Positions 42,676 through 51,564 of a stretch of DNA of 64,000 nt are shown here, piece after piece. The stretch is from NCBI GenBank assembly GCA_003151475.1, contig PLXQ01000075.1, positions 36,522-100,521 on the forward strand, read 5' to 3'. A program made the translations under genes and the position numbers. This stretch comes from Acidimicrobiaceae bacterium. Its GTDB lineage: Bacteria > Actinomycetota > Acidimicrobiia > Acidimicrobiales > UBA8190. The notes below the pieces were generated by a model. The model was not told the DNA's origin. It did not search any database and saw only the letters and a program-made list of their open reading frames with translations. Position 1 is the first letter of the stretch, and each line of letters starts with the position of its first letter.

Positions 42676-43302
42676 ATGACCTCCCCCATTGAAGCGGTCC
42701 TCTTCGATTTCGGAGGGGTGCTCTCCACCAGTCCTTTCAGCGCCTTCGAACGTCACGAGCAGGACCGGGGCCTCCCCGCCGGTTTCATCCGCACCCTGAA
42801 CGCCACCAATCCCCATGGGAACGCCTGGGCCCGCCTGGAGCGCAGCGAGGTGGACTTCGAGGAGTTCTGTGCCGCCTTCGAAGCCGAGGCCATCGCTGCC
42901 GGCGGCACCCTCGACGCCCGGGAGTTGTTCGCCACCATGACGGGCGAGATGCGCCCCGAGATGTTGGAGGCTGTCCGCCGTTGCCACGAGCACTTCAAGA
43001 CCGGGCTCCTGACCAACAACTTCGTCACCCCCACCACCACGGCCCGTCACAACGAGGTCCTCGATCTCTTCGACGTCGTCGTCCAGTCCGCCGTCGTCGG
43101 CGTGCGCAAGCCCGACCCGCGCTTCTACCTCATGGCCTGCTCGGCATTGGAGATCGAGCCCGCCGCCGCTGTCTTTCTGGACGATCTCGGTGTGAACCTG
43201 AAACCGGCCCGGGAGTTGGGCATGACGACCATCAAGGTCATCGATCCGACCGAGGCTCTGATCGAGCTCGAAGCCGTCGTCGGCATCGCCCTGCGCTCGT
43301 GA
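42676..43302 (+). CDS. HAD-IA family hydrolase
   Basis: A 208-residue haloacid-dehalogenase-like protein. Motif I LFDFGGVLS (nucleophile Asp), motif II GLLTNNF, motif III Lys in GVRKPDPRFYLMA and motif IV VFLDDLGVNLKPARELGM are all intact. Resembles the phosphatase-like domain of epoxide hydrolases. Substrate unknown. Starts 18 bp past the M20 stop and overlaps the next gene by four bases (GTGA), so the three genes form an operon. Confidence 0.9.
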   Translation: MTSPIEAVLFDFGGVLSTSPFSAFERHEQDRGLPAGFIRTLNATNPHGNAWARLERSEVDFEEFCAAFEAEAIAAGGTLDARELFATMTGEMRPEMLEAVRRCHEHFKTGLLTNNFVTPTTTARHNEVLDLFDVVVQSAVVGVRKPDPRFYLMACSALEIEPAAAVFLDDLGVNLKPARELGMTTIKVIDPTEALIELEAVVGIALRS

Positions 43303-43826
43303 TCGTTCCCGACACCAAAGACTGGACGTGGGTCCTCACGACCGCGTGTCCCGAGTGCGGCTTTGACGCCGGCGGCTGCCCGAGCGCGGAGGTCGCCCGC
43401 TTGGTGAGGGAGAACGCCCGGGTCTGGCAAGGCTTCTTGCACGACGGCGCCATCGGGCCCGGCCGTCCGGACGACTCGACCTGGTCGCCTCTCGAGTACG
43501 CCTGTCATGTCCGCGACGTCTACCGCCGCTTCCGCACCCGGATCGAACGCATGTTGACCGAGGACGATCCGCCGTTCGAAAACTGGAACCAGGACGCCAC
43601 CGCCACGGCCGACCGGTACGAGGAGCAGGTCCCCCAGGTGGTCATCGGCGAGCTCACCGACGCGGCGCAGGCCATGGCCTCACTGCTCGACCAGGTGTCG
43701 GGCCCGGCCTGGCAACGGCCCGGCCGCCGCAGCGACGGCGCCTCATTTCGGGTGGCCACCATCGCCTCCTACATGGTGCACGACCCCATTCATCACGCCT
43801 GGGATGTGGCCAAGCAGAATCCGTAG
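43299..43826 (+). CDS. DinB-like (maleylpyruvate isomerase-type) four-helix protein
   Basis: A 175-residue protein starting VIVPDTKDWTWVLTTACPEC, with PLEYACHVRDVYRRFRTRIE and a C-terminal MVHDPIHHAWDVAK. The spaced His residues fit the metal site of DinB/mycothiol-dependent isomerase folds; DinB-family proteins often use mycothiol or bacillithiol. The precise reaction is unknown. GTG 43299 overlaps the HAD stop codon. The in-frame extension upstream lies inside the HAD gene. Confidence 0.85.
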   Translation: MIVPDTKDWTWVLTTACPECGFDAGGCPSAEVARLVRENARVWQGFLHDGAIGPGRPDDSTWSPLEYACHVRDVYRRFRTRIERMLTEDDPPFENWNQDATATADRYEEQVPQVVIGELTDAAQAMASLLDQVSGPAWQRPGRRSDGASFRVATIASYMVHDPIHHAWDVAKQNP

Positions 43827-43944
43827 TGGCGCTCCGTCACCCGAGACTCCTTGACCGTCTCCGGCACAGGTGCTCTTCCCTCAGGGTTGATCCGAGACAT
43901 TGGACGTGCACGCCGCATGTCGCTGCCGTGTCGGCCGCACCGGA

Positions 43945-46900
43945 TCAGGCGAAGGCGCGGGCCAGAAGGTCCTCGTGCTCGAGGTGGTTCAGCGCGGCAC
44001 TGCCGGTGGCCGGGCTGGCCGATTCGGACCGGCTCACATGGGTCAGCGTGAACCGCTCCCGGAGCAGCTTGTGCAGTCGCCCGTGCGCGAATGACCACGC
44101 CCCCATGTTCTCCGGTTCCTCCTGCACCCAGACGACCTCGGTGGCCGACGGGTACCGGTCGAGGACACGGACGAGGGCGTCCTCGGGCCACGGGTAGAGC
44201 TGCTCCACCCGGACCACAGCCACGGCGGCCGCCGCCACGCCGGGCTCGGGGAGACCGGCCACGCCGGCCGCCAACTGGTCGCGGCGACCCATGGCGTCGA
44301 AGGCGACCTTGCCCGAGCACAGCAGCACGCGGCGGACCTCGTCAGGCTGGATGACGGCGCTCGGGACCTGATCCTTGCCGACCGGGGCGGCGTTGCCCGG
44401 GGTCGCCCCGACAGCGCCGCCGGAGGCGGCCGGATCGTCGACCACGGACTGGAATGAGCCCGAGGCGAGCTCATCGATAGGAGACCGCGACTGCTTCGCC
44501 CGCAAAAGTGACTTGGGCGTGAAGACCACCAGCGGCTGGCTCCCGGCCCCGCGGGCCTGGGAACGCAACAGGTGGAAGTACTGCGCCGCCGTCGTCGGCT
44601 GGGCGAGGCGCATATTGCCCCGAGCGCACAGTGTCAGGAACCGCTCTATGCGGGCCGAGGAGTGCTCGGGGCCTTGGCCTTCGTAGCCGTGAGGAAGCAG
44701 CAGCACCAGGCCCGATGCCTGCTCCCACTTGTCATCGGCGGCCACCAGGAAGTTGTCGATCACGATCTGCGCGCCGTTTGCGAAGTCGCCGAACTGCGCC
44801 TCCCAGGCCACGAGCGCGTCAGGCACTTCGACGGAGTAGCCGTATTCGAAGCCCACCGCCGCGTACTCCGAGAGAAGTGAGTCGTGAATGGCGAAGCGGC
44901 CCACCCCGTCTCCTTCCAGATGGGCCAGCGGCACCCACTCGTTGCCGGTGGCGTAGTCGACGAGAACGGCATGGCGCTGGGAGAACGTCCCCCGCCGGGT
45001 GTCCTGACCGGCCAGCCGGACGTCGGTGCCTTCCAACAGAAGCGAGCCGATGGCCAGAGCTTCGCCGAGCGCCCAGTCCACTTCGCCTTCGGCCACGACG
45101 CCGGCGCGCTGCTGGAACTGGCGCAAGAGCTTCGGATGGATGGTGAATCCCTCGGGCACCGAGGTGGCGTCGACCACCAGCCTTTCCAAGGTGCCGCGCT
45201 CGACCCCGGTGCGCACGTCCGCCGCCGGTCGCGCCGGTGCCGGAGCCGGCGGCAAGGTGGTGAGTTGGGGCGGGGCCGCCTGGCGGGTTTCGTCCAGAGC
45301 TGTCTGCAGCCGGGCTTGGAAGTCCGACAGCGCCTGCTCGGCTTCCTCCATGGTGATGTCGCCGCGTCGCACGAGGGCCTCGGTGTAGAGCTTGCGCACC
45401 GAACGCATCGTTTCGATGATGGCGTACATCCGGGGCTGGGTGTAACTCGGGTCGTCGCCCTCGTTGTGGCCGAAACGCCGGTAGCAGACGACGTCGATCA
45501 CGACGTCTTTGTGGAACGTCTGGCGGAACCCGAAGGCCAGCCGGGCCGCTCGTGCACACGCTTCGGGATCGTCGCCGTTCACGTGGAACACCGGAGCCTG
45601 GACCATCTTGGCCACGTCGGTCGGGTAGACCGACGACCGGGCCGACTCGGGGGCGGTGGTGAAGCCCAGCTGGTTGTTCACCACCACGTGGATGGTCCCT
45701 CCGGTGCGGTAACCGGCCAGCTGCGACAGTTCGAGGGTCTCGGCCACCACTCCCTGTCCGGCGAAAGCGGCATCGCCGTGGATGAGCAGAGAGAGAACGC
45801 CAAAGGGGTGATCGTCGGGTAGCTGGTCCTGCTTGGCCCGCACCATCCCCTCGACCACGGGGTCGACGGCTTCGAGGTGCGACGGGTTCGACGCCAAGGT
45901 GACGGGCAGGGCCGTGCCCGAGTGGCCCACGAAGGTGCCACTGGCGCCCTTGTGGTACTTCACGTCACCGGAGCCCTGCACGGAATCGGGATCGAGATCG
46001 CCCTCGAACTCCCGGAAGATCTCGCCGTAGGACTTGCCCACGATGTTGGCCAGGACGTTCAGCCGTCCCCGGTGGGCCATGCCCAGCACGGCCTCGTTCA
46101 GTCCCGCCGTGGCCGCCTCGTCGAGCAGGGTGTCGAGAAGGACGATGGTCGACTCCGCCCCTTCGAGGCCGAAGCGCTTCTGGCCCACGTAGCGCGTGTG
46201 GAGAAAACGCTCGAAGGCCTCGGCCGCGTTCAAGCGGTCGAGGATGTGGCGCTGCTCGGTGGGCGCCAGCGTGGCCGGCACCCCTTCGACATGGTGCTGG
46301 ATCCAACGCTTCTGCTCGGGATCCTGGATATGCATGTACTCGATGGCGAGCGTCCGGCAGTAGGCGTCGCGCAGCAGGTCGAGCGCCTCGGACAGTCGCA
46401 AGGTGTCGCGTCCGGCCAGTCCGTCCACCACGAATTCACGGTCGAGGTCCCACAGGGTGAGCCCGTAGGTGGTGGGGTCGAGCTCGGCGTGCAGGTGCCG
46501 CGGCTCGGCCGACAGCGGATCGAGGTCGGCGATGAGATGACCCCGGACCCTGTACATGTTCACCAGGCTCTGCACCCGCACCTGCTTCACCAGGCGCTGG
46601 TGTTCACTGTCGACGGCGTTGACGTCGGCCTGCCAACGCACGGGCTCGTAGGGCACGTCCATGGCGGCGAAGACGGTCTCGTAGAAGCCATGCTCCCCCG
46701 TCAGGCATTCCGCCATGTAGGTGAGGAACATGCCCGACTCGGCGCCCTGGATGATCCGGTGGTCGTAGGTCGACGTCAGGGTGACCACAGGACCCACACC
46801 CAACGCGGCCAGGCTGCGGCGATCAGCCGCCTGGTACTCGGCCGGGAATCCGAGGGAGCCCACACCGATGATGGCGCCCTGTCCGGGCATGAGCCGGGGC

Positions 46901-47790
46901 ACGGACTGCACCGTCCCGAGCGTCCCCGGGTTGGTCAGGGTCACGGTGGCACCGACGAAGTCGTCGGCCGTCACCTTCTGGGTGTGCACCTTGCGCACCA
47001 CGTCTTCGTAGGCCACCACGAAGGCCCGGAAATCGAGGCTCTCGGCGTTTCTCACCACGGGAACGAGCAGCGTCCGTGACCCGTCACTCTTGGCCAGGTC
47101 GACGGCCAGGCCCAGCCCGACATGGTCGTGGTGCAGCACCCCGGGCGTCTTCTTCTCGTCGATCTCGTCGATATACGTCGAGTTGAGCGCCGGCACCGCT
47201 TGGAGGGCCTGGACGACGGCGTAACCGATGAGATGGGTGAAGCTGACCTTGGCCCCCGACCTCCGCACCAGGTGCTGGTTCAGAATTGACCGGTTGACTT
47301 CGAGCAGCTTGGCCGGAACCGTCCGCACGCTCGTCGCCGTGGGCACGGCCAGCGACGCCTCCATATTGACCGCGATCCGTGCCGCTGCGCCGCGCAGCGC
47401 CACCGGTGCCGGTTCCTCGGGCGCCACCGACTGACCGGGCGCGACCAACGCCGCTGGCGTTGTCGTGGTCGGGCCAGCCGGAACTGTCGGGGCGGCGGCC
47501 GGAGCGGCCGCAGCCGGCGGAGCGGGTGCCGCTTCGACCGTCAGAGTCGGCGCCACCGGGGCGCCGTTGGTCGAAACGGGTCCGCCGTTGGCCGCCCGGG
47601 CGATGCCCACGGCGTTGTCGGGGGTCGGGGCCCCCGGTGGTGTGTAGTCGGCGAAGAACTCGCGCCAGCTCTCGGTCACCGAGGTGGGGTCGCTGCGGAA
47701 CTGCTCGTACATGTCGTCGACGAGCCAGGCGTTGGGTCCGAAAGCGCCTCCGGTCGGGGCCGCGGAGACGACGCGTTGCTGATCAGCCAT
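43945..47790 (-). CDS. kgd: Multifunctional 2-oxoglutarate decarboxylase/dehydrogenase E1-E2 (KGD)
   Basis: A 1281-residue fusion typical of actinobacteria. Residues 10-50 form the E1 N-terminal helix (NAWLVDDMYEQFRSDPTSVT). A Pro/Ala-rich linker (60-125) follows, then an E2-like acyltransferase domain (125-365) with active-site DHRIIQGAESGMF, but no lipoyl domain. The ThDP-dependent E1 (about 400-1281) has HGDAAFAGQGVVAETLELSQ and VVNNQLGFTT. It decarboxylates 2-oxoglutarate in the TCA cycle and needs a lipoyl E2 and E3 from elsewhere. ATG 47790 follows TAGGAT by eight bases. Confidence 0.96.
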   Translation of the reverse strand: MADQQRVVSAAPTGGAFGPNAWLVDDMYEQFRSDPTSVTESWREFFADYTPPGAPTPDNAVGIARAANGGPVSTNGAPVAPTLTVEAAPAPPAAAAPAAAPTVPAGPTTTTPAALVAPGQSVAPEEPAPVALRGAAARIAVNMEASLAVPTATSVRTVPAKLLEVNRSILNQHLVRRSGAKVSFTHLIGYAVVQALQAVPALNSTYIDEIDEKKTPGVLHHDHVGLGLAVDLAKSDGSRTLLVPVVRNAESLDFRAFVVAYEDVVRKVHTQKVTADDFVGATVTLTNPGTLGTVQSVPRLMPGQGAIIGVGSLGFPAEYQAADRRSLAALGVGPVVTLTSTYDHRIIQGAESGMFLTYMAECLTGEHGFYETVFAAMDVPYEPVRWQADVNAVDSEHQRLVKQVRVQSLVNMYRVRGHLIADLDPLSAEPRHLHAELDPTTYGLTLWDLDREFVVDGLAGRDTLRLSEALDLLRDAYCRTLAIEYMHIQDPEQKRWIQHHVEGVPATLAPTEQRHILDRLNAAEAFERFLHTRYVGQKRFGLEGAESTIVLLDTLLDEAATAGLNEAVLGMAHRGRLNVLANIVGKSYGEIFREFEGDLDPDSVQGSGDVKYHKGASGTFVGHSGTALPVTLASNPSHLEAVDPVVEGMVRAKQDQLPDDHPFGVLSLLIHGDAAFAGQGVVAETLELSQLAGYRTGGTIHVVVNNQLGFTTAPESARSSVYPTDVAKMVQAPVFHVNGDDPEACARAARLAFGFRQTFHKDVVIDVVCYRRFGHNEGDDPSYTQPRMYAIIETMRSVRKLYTEALVRRGDITMEEAEQALSDFQARLQTALDETRQAAPPQLTTLPPAPAPARPAADVRTGVERGTLERLVVDATSVPEGFTIHPKLLRQFQQRAGVVAEGEVDWALGEALAIGSLLLEGTDVRLAGQDTRRGTFSQRHAVLVDYATGNEWVPLAHLEGDGVGRFAIHDSLLSEYAAVGFEYGYSVEVPDALVAWEAQFGDFANGAQIVIDNFLVAADDKWEQASGLVLLLPHGYEGQGPEHSSARIERFLTLCARGNMRLAQPTTAAQYFHLLRSQARGAGSQPLVVFTPKSLLRAKQSRSPIDELASGSFQSVVDDPAASGGAVGATPGNAAPVGKDQVPSAVIQPDEVRRVLLCSGKVAFDAMGRRDQLAAGVAGLPEPGVAAAAVAVVRVEQLYPWPEDALVRVLDRYPSATEVVWVQEEPENMGAWSFAHGRLHKLLRERFTLTHVSRSESASPATGSAALNHLEHEDLLARAFA

Positions 47791-47798
47791 CAGCTGTG

Positions 47799-47804
47799 AT
47801 CCTA
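47799..47804 (-). promoter_or_regulatory. Putative -10 hexamer for leaderless kgd mRNA
   Basis: TAGGAT eight bases before ATG 47790 (spacer CACAGCTG). Confidence 0.6.
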
Positions 47805-47838
47805 CCGGTGCCCCTCCATCGAACCGGGCTCACCGCAG

Positions 47839-47844
47839 TAGCCT
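47839..47844 (+). promoter_or_regulatory. Putative -10 hexamer upstream of a 21-codon leader frame
   Basis: TAGCCT on the plus strand, nine bases before ATG 47854. It would drive the hydrolase gene at 47943 with a leader of about 90 nt. Confidence 0.4.
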
Positions 47845-47853
47845 CTTCCGGCA

Positions 47854-47919
47854 ATGCACGCCTGCACGCCCGAACCATTGGGCCCCGCACCGGCCACCAG
47901 GCAGGTGAGCGGGCCCTGA
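47854..47919 (+). CDS. Possible leaderless 21-residue leader peptide
   Basis: ATG 47854 opens a frame MHACTPEPLGPAPATRQVSG + P, ending at TGA 47917-47919, 23 bases before the hydrolase start in another frame. Supported only by the upstream TAGCCT at the spacing seen for other genes. Could be a regulatory upstream frame or chance. Confidence 0.25.
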   Translation: MHACTPEPLGPAPATRQVSGP

Positions 47920-47942
47920 CTCCTGAGAGACAGACCACCACG

Positions 47943-48722
47943 GTGGTCCAGAACCCCGCTGGCCTCCACGTTGTGGACCATCCGGCGCACGCCCCCGACG
48001 GAAAGTTGCCCGTGGTCGTCCTGGTCCACGGCTCTCTCGACCGGGGAACGAGCTTCGCTCGCGTCGTGCGCCGGCTCCCCGATCTCCACGTCGTGACCTA
48101 TGACCGGCGGGGATACAACCGCTCCCGCCCGGCGGCGGCGCCCGCCCGCTCCTTGGAGGACCACATCGCCGACCTGGTGACCATCGTGGACGGGCGACCG
48201 TCGGTCCTCGTCGGCCACTCCTACGGCGGCGACGTCGCCCTGGGCGCGGCCGTGGCCCTGCCCGGCGTCGTCGGAGCCGTCGGCGTCTACGAGCCCCCTC
48301 TGCCCTGGGCCGACTGGTGGCCACGGCGCACGGGCAGCGACGCGCCGGTGGAAGATCCGGGCGCCTTCGCCGAGTCGTTCTTCCGCCGGGTGGTGAACGA
48401 CGACGCCTGGGACCGGCTCCCCGAAGGAGCACGGGCGGAGCGCCGGGCCGACGGTCCGGCGCTTCTGACCGAGCTCTTCGACATCCGACGCCAAGAGTCG
48501 CCCATCGACTTCGCCCGGCTCACTGTTCCCGTCGTCCTCGGCCGGGGCGGTCGATCAATCCCCCATCACCGCCGGGCGATCGACGCCTTGGTCGAAATTC
48601 TCCCCACGGGAGAAGTCGTCGAGTTCCCCGATGCCACCCACGGTGCCCATCTCTCGCACCCCGACGCCTTCGCCGCCTTCGTCCGGCGCGTGGTGGAGCT
48701 GGCGAAGAAGGAAGCGCTATGA
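47943..48722 (+). CDS. Alpha/beta hydrolase
   Basis: A 259-residue alpha/beta-hydrolase: VVVLVHGSLDRGTSFARVVR, nucleophile elbow SVLVGHSYGGDVALGAAVAL and catalytic His in FPDATHGAHLSHPDAFAAF. Substrate unknown. GTG 47943 gives a normal N-terminus; the frame is open far upstream but that part is antisense to kgd and not homologous. The 3' end overlaps the convergent acyl-CoA dehydrogenase gene by six bases. Confidence 0.85.
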   Translation: MVQNPAGLHVVDHPAHAPDGKLPVVVLVHGSLDRGTSFARVVRRLPDLHVVTYDRRGYNRSRPAAAPARSLEDHIADLVTIVDGRPSVLVGHSYGGDVALGAAVALPGVVGAVGVYEPPLPWADWWPRRTGSDAPVEDPGAFAESFFRRVVNDDAWDRLPEGARAERRADGPALLTELFDIRRQESPIDFARLTVPVVLGRGGRSIPHHRRAIDALVEILPTGEVVEFPDATHGAHLSHPDAFAAFVRRVVELAKKEAL

Positions 48723-49910
48723 CGAGGGGAGGCCGAGGACCCGCTCGGCGATGATGTTGCGTTGGACCTCGGACGTGCCGCCGCCGATGGTCAGGGCCCG
48801 GGCGAACAGGTAGCCGTGCGACCAGATCATCGGAGGCCACGAATGGCCCTTCGGATCGGCCATGTCGTCGCTGGCGCCGGGGGAACCGGACGATGCGGCC
48901 GCGCCGGCTCGGGCCATCAACGCCTCGACCGGTCCCGAGTCGGTCATCCCGTAGGCGCCCGACAGGTCCTTCGCCACTTCCATCACGTGTTGGCCGTGGT
49001 CGTCGGCCAAAGCTTTTCGGACTGAGGCTTCGGGCCCCGGCGCCCGACCGGCCAGCGCCGCGCTCACCGTCCGCAGCCGGATGAGCCGGAGGATCTCGCC
49101 TTCCACCCAGACCCGCATCAGCCGCTGCCGCAGGATCCTGTCGGAGGTGCCACCGGCGCGTCGGACGAGGTCGACCAGATCCCCCATGGTGGGGCCTTGC
49201 CCCCACAGCGCTCCCTCCCCCGACAGCGAGACCCGTTCGTTCCCGAGTGTCACCTTGGCCAGAGCCCAGCCGCCGTTGACCTCGCCCACCAGATGATCGG
49301 CCGACAGTCGGACGTCGTCCAGAAACACCTCGTTGAAGGCATGGTCCCCCGTCATGTCGACGATGGGCCGGACGGTGACTCCCGGAGCGTCCATGGGGCA
49401 GATGAAGTACGAGATACCGCTGTGCTTCGGCACGTCCGGATCCGTCCGGGCCAGAAGGATCCCGAGAGAGGCCATGTGGGCGAAACTCGTCCACACCTTC
49501 TGACCGTTTACGACCCACTCGTCGCCGTCACGGACGGCCCGGGTGGAGAGAGCGGCGAGATCAGAACCCGCTCCCGGTTCGCTGAACAGTTGGCACCAGA
49601 TCTCCTCGGCCGCCAACAAGGGCCGGAGGTACCTTTCTTTTTGGGCCTCCGAACCGGCATGGATGAGGGTGGGGCCGGCCCAGCCGATGCCGATCTGGTT
49701 GGACGGCCGACGCACGCCGGCCCGTCGCATCTCATCATCTATGACTAGTTGAGCCACCGGATCAGCCCCGAGACCCCATGGACGGGGCCAATGCGGAGCG
49801 ACGTAACCGGAGTCGGCTAATTGCCGCGGAGACGGCTCCGGATGCGCGGCCAACCACTGACGGACCTCTTGTCGAGCCGGATGCTCATTTCCCGGAAGGG
49901 CGAAATCCAC
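48717..49910 (-). CDS. Acyl-CoA dehydrogenase
   Basis: A 397-residue FAD-dependent acyl-CoA dehydrogenase. It has IWCQLFSEPGAGSDLAALST (flavin/substrate signature 1), WVVNGQKVWTSFAHMASLGI, and C-terminal ALTIGGGTSEVQRNIIAERV (signature 2). The oxidised substrate is not predictable. GTG 49910 follows a TACGGT hexamer by six bases; its promoter is interleaved with that of the divergent ligase gene 22 bp away, so the two are probably coexpressed for one acyl-CoA pathway. Confidence 0.92.
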   Translation of the reverse strand: MDFALPGNEHPARQEVRQWLAAHPEPSPRQLADSGYVAPHWPRPWGLGADPVAQLVIDDEMRRAGVRRPSNQIGIGWAGPTLIHAGSEAQKERYLRPLLAAEEIWCQLFSEPGAGSDLAALSTRAVRDGDEWVVNGQKVWTSFAHMASLGILLARTDPDVPKHSGISYFICPMDAPGVTVRPIVDMTGDHAFNEVFLDDVRLSADHLVGEVNGGWALAKVTLGNERVSLSGEGALWGQGPTMGDLVDLVRRAGGTSDRILRQRLMRVWVEGEILRLIRLRTVSAALAGRAPGPEASVRKALADDHGQHVMEVAKDLSGAYGMTDSGPVEALMARAGAAASSGSPGASDDMADPKGHSWPPMIWSHGYLFARALTIGGGTSEVQRNIIAERVLGLPSS

Positions 49911-49916
49911 GGCCCG

Positions 49917-49922
49917 ACCGTA
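49917..49922 (-). promoter_or_regulatory. Putative -10 hexamer for acyl-CoA dehydrogenase gene
   Basis: TACGGT six bases before GTG 49910. Its TA step (49921-49922) is shared with the -10 of the divergent ligase gene. Confidence 0.55.
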
Positions 49923-49926
49923 GACT
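49921..49926 (+). promoter_or_regulatory. Putative -10 hexamer for the fatty acyl-CoA ligase gene
   Basis: TAGACT six bases before GTG 49933 (spacer GTATGG). Overlaps the opposing hexamer by two bases. Confidence 0.6.
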
Positions 49927-49932
49927 GTATGG

Positions 49933-51546
49933 GTGACCGATTGGAACTTTGCTGATGTCTGGGAAGCTGTAGCCGAGACGATTCCCCACGCGCCCGCCCT
50001 GGTGCACGGCGAACGACGCGTGACGTGGGCCGAGTTCGACGGGCGCGCCGACTCCGTCGCCCAGGCCCTTCTCGACGTCGGGGTCGTCCACCAGGACAAG
50101 GTCGCGCACTACCTCTACAACTGCACCGAGTACCTGGAATCCACGTTCGCCATGTTCAAGATCGGCCTCGTTCCGGTCAATACCAACTATCGCTACACCA
50201 ACGACGAGCTGGTCTATCTCTGGGAAAACGCCGACGCCGTTGCCGTCATCTTCCACGGCACCTTTGTCGAACGGATTGAGGGTCTGCGGACGCGGGTTCC
50301 CGGTGTGCGGTGCTGGCTCTGGGTCGATGACGGCTCGGGGCCCTGCCCCGCGTGGGCCACCCCCTACGAAACGGCAGCCACCACCAAGACCGACCGCGTG
50401 ACCGCACCCTGGGGACGCAGCGGCAGCGACCTCCTCATGCTTTACACGGGGGGCACCACAGGGATGCCCAAGGGCGTGATGTGGCGACAGGACGACCTGT
50501 TCAGCCGGATCAACGCCGGCAACCTGCTCCGGGTACCCGAAGACGGAGGTCTCGAAGGAATCCGCAAGGCCGTCGTGGGCGCCGGTCCCGTCATCATCCC
50601 CGCCTGTCCTCTCATGCACGGCACCGGCTCGTTCACCTCGATCGGCTCCTTGAACATCGGCGGCTGCGTTGTCACCCTGACCAACCGGCGGTTCGATCCG
50701 GTGGAGTTGCTCGACACCGTCGATCGCGAAAACGTGAACGTCATCGCCATCGTGGGAGACGCCTTCGCCAAGCCCATTTTGGCCACCCTCGACGAGCACC
50801 CCGGCCGCTGGAAGCTGTCCACTCTTCTCGCCATGATCTCGTCCGGTGTGATGTTCAGCGAAGAGACGAAGCGCGCTCTGCTCCGTCACCACCCCACCAT
50901 GATGCTCATCGACGCCTTCTCCTCATCAGAGGCTCTCGGGATGGGGGCATCGGTGTCGAGCGGCTCCTCGACCGAACACACGGCGCATTTCACCCTCGGA
51001 CCCGAGGTGCGGGTCCTCGACCCCGACACGGGTAAGAGCGTGGTCCCCGGTTCGGGCGAGATCGGTGTCCTCGCCCTGGGCGGGCGGAACCCTCTCGGTT
51101 ATTACAAGGACGAGAAGAAATCGGCCAACACCTTCAAGGAGATCGACGGCGTTCGCTATTCCATCCCTGGCGACTTCGCCACCGTTGACGCCGACGGCTC
51201 CATCCAGTTGCTGGGCCGGGGTTCGGTCGTGATCAACACCGGTGGAGAGAAGGTCTTCCCCGAAGAGGTCGAGGAAGCTCTGAAAACCCACAGCGCCGTA
51301 CGCGACGCCGTGGCCGTCGCCATCCCCGACAAGCGCTTCGGCGAGGTGGTGGCCGCCGTCGTGGAATTGCGACCGGGCGCAGCGCCCACCGAGCAGGAGC
51401 TCATCGATCACGTCAAGGAGCGTCTGGCCGGCTTCAAAGCACCCAAGCGGGTCCGCTTCGTGAAAAGCATCGAACGATCCCCCGCCGGCAAGATCGACTA
51501 CGCGCGCCATCGGTCGGAGACGACCGAATGGGCGACGAGCGCGTGA
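49933..51546 (+). CDS. Fatty acyl-CoA ligase / acyl-CoA synthetase
   Basis: A 537-residue adenylate-forming enzyme (ANL superfamily) making acyl-CoA via acyl-AMP. Phosphate loop LLMLYTGGTTGMPKGVMW (168-185), aromatic/adenine segment near AFSSSEALGMGASVSSGSST, hinge LLGRGSVVINTGGEKVFPEE, and C-terminal catalytic Lys in RSPAGKIDYA. FadD-like; chain length unknown. GTG 49933 is supported by TAGACT six bases upstream; an out-of-frame ATG at 49928 is not used. Diverges from the acyl-CoA dehydrogenase gene. Confidence 0.93.
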   Translation: MTDWNFADVWEAVAETIPHAPALVHGERRVTWAEFDGRADSVAQALLDVGVVHQDKVAHYLYNCTEYLESTFAMFKIGLVPVNTNYRYTNDELVYLWENADAVAVIFHGTFVERIEGLRTRVPGVRCWLWVDDGSGPCPAWATPYETAATTKTDRVTAPWGRSGSDLLMLYTGGTTGMPKGVMWRQDDLFSRINAGNLLRVPEDGGLEGIRKAVVGAGPVIIPACPLMHGTGSFTSIGSLNIGGCVVTLTNRRFDPVELLDTVDRENVNVIAIVGDAFAKPILATLDEHPGRWKLSTLLAMISSGVMFSEETKRALLRHHPTMMLIDAFSSSEALGMGASVSSGSSTEHTAHFTLGPEVRVLDPDTGKSVVPGSGEIGVLALGGRNPLGYYKDEKKSANTFKEIDGVRYSIPGDFATVDADGSIQLLGRGSVVINTGGEKVFPEEVEEALKTHSAVRDAVAVAIPDKRFGEVVAAVVELRPGAAPTEQELIDHVKERLAGFKAPKRVRFVKSIERSPAGKIDYARHRSETTEWATSA

Positions 51547-51564
51547 GGTCGATCACCTAGGCCC

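Noticed and set aside
47379..47942. Upstream part of the open frame leading into the hydrolase at 47943
   Set aside because: It is antisense to the kgd N-terminus and Arg/Pro-rich; the hydrolase fold begins after 47943.
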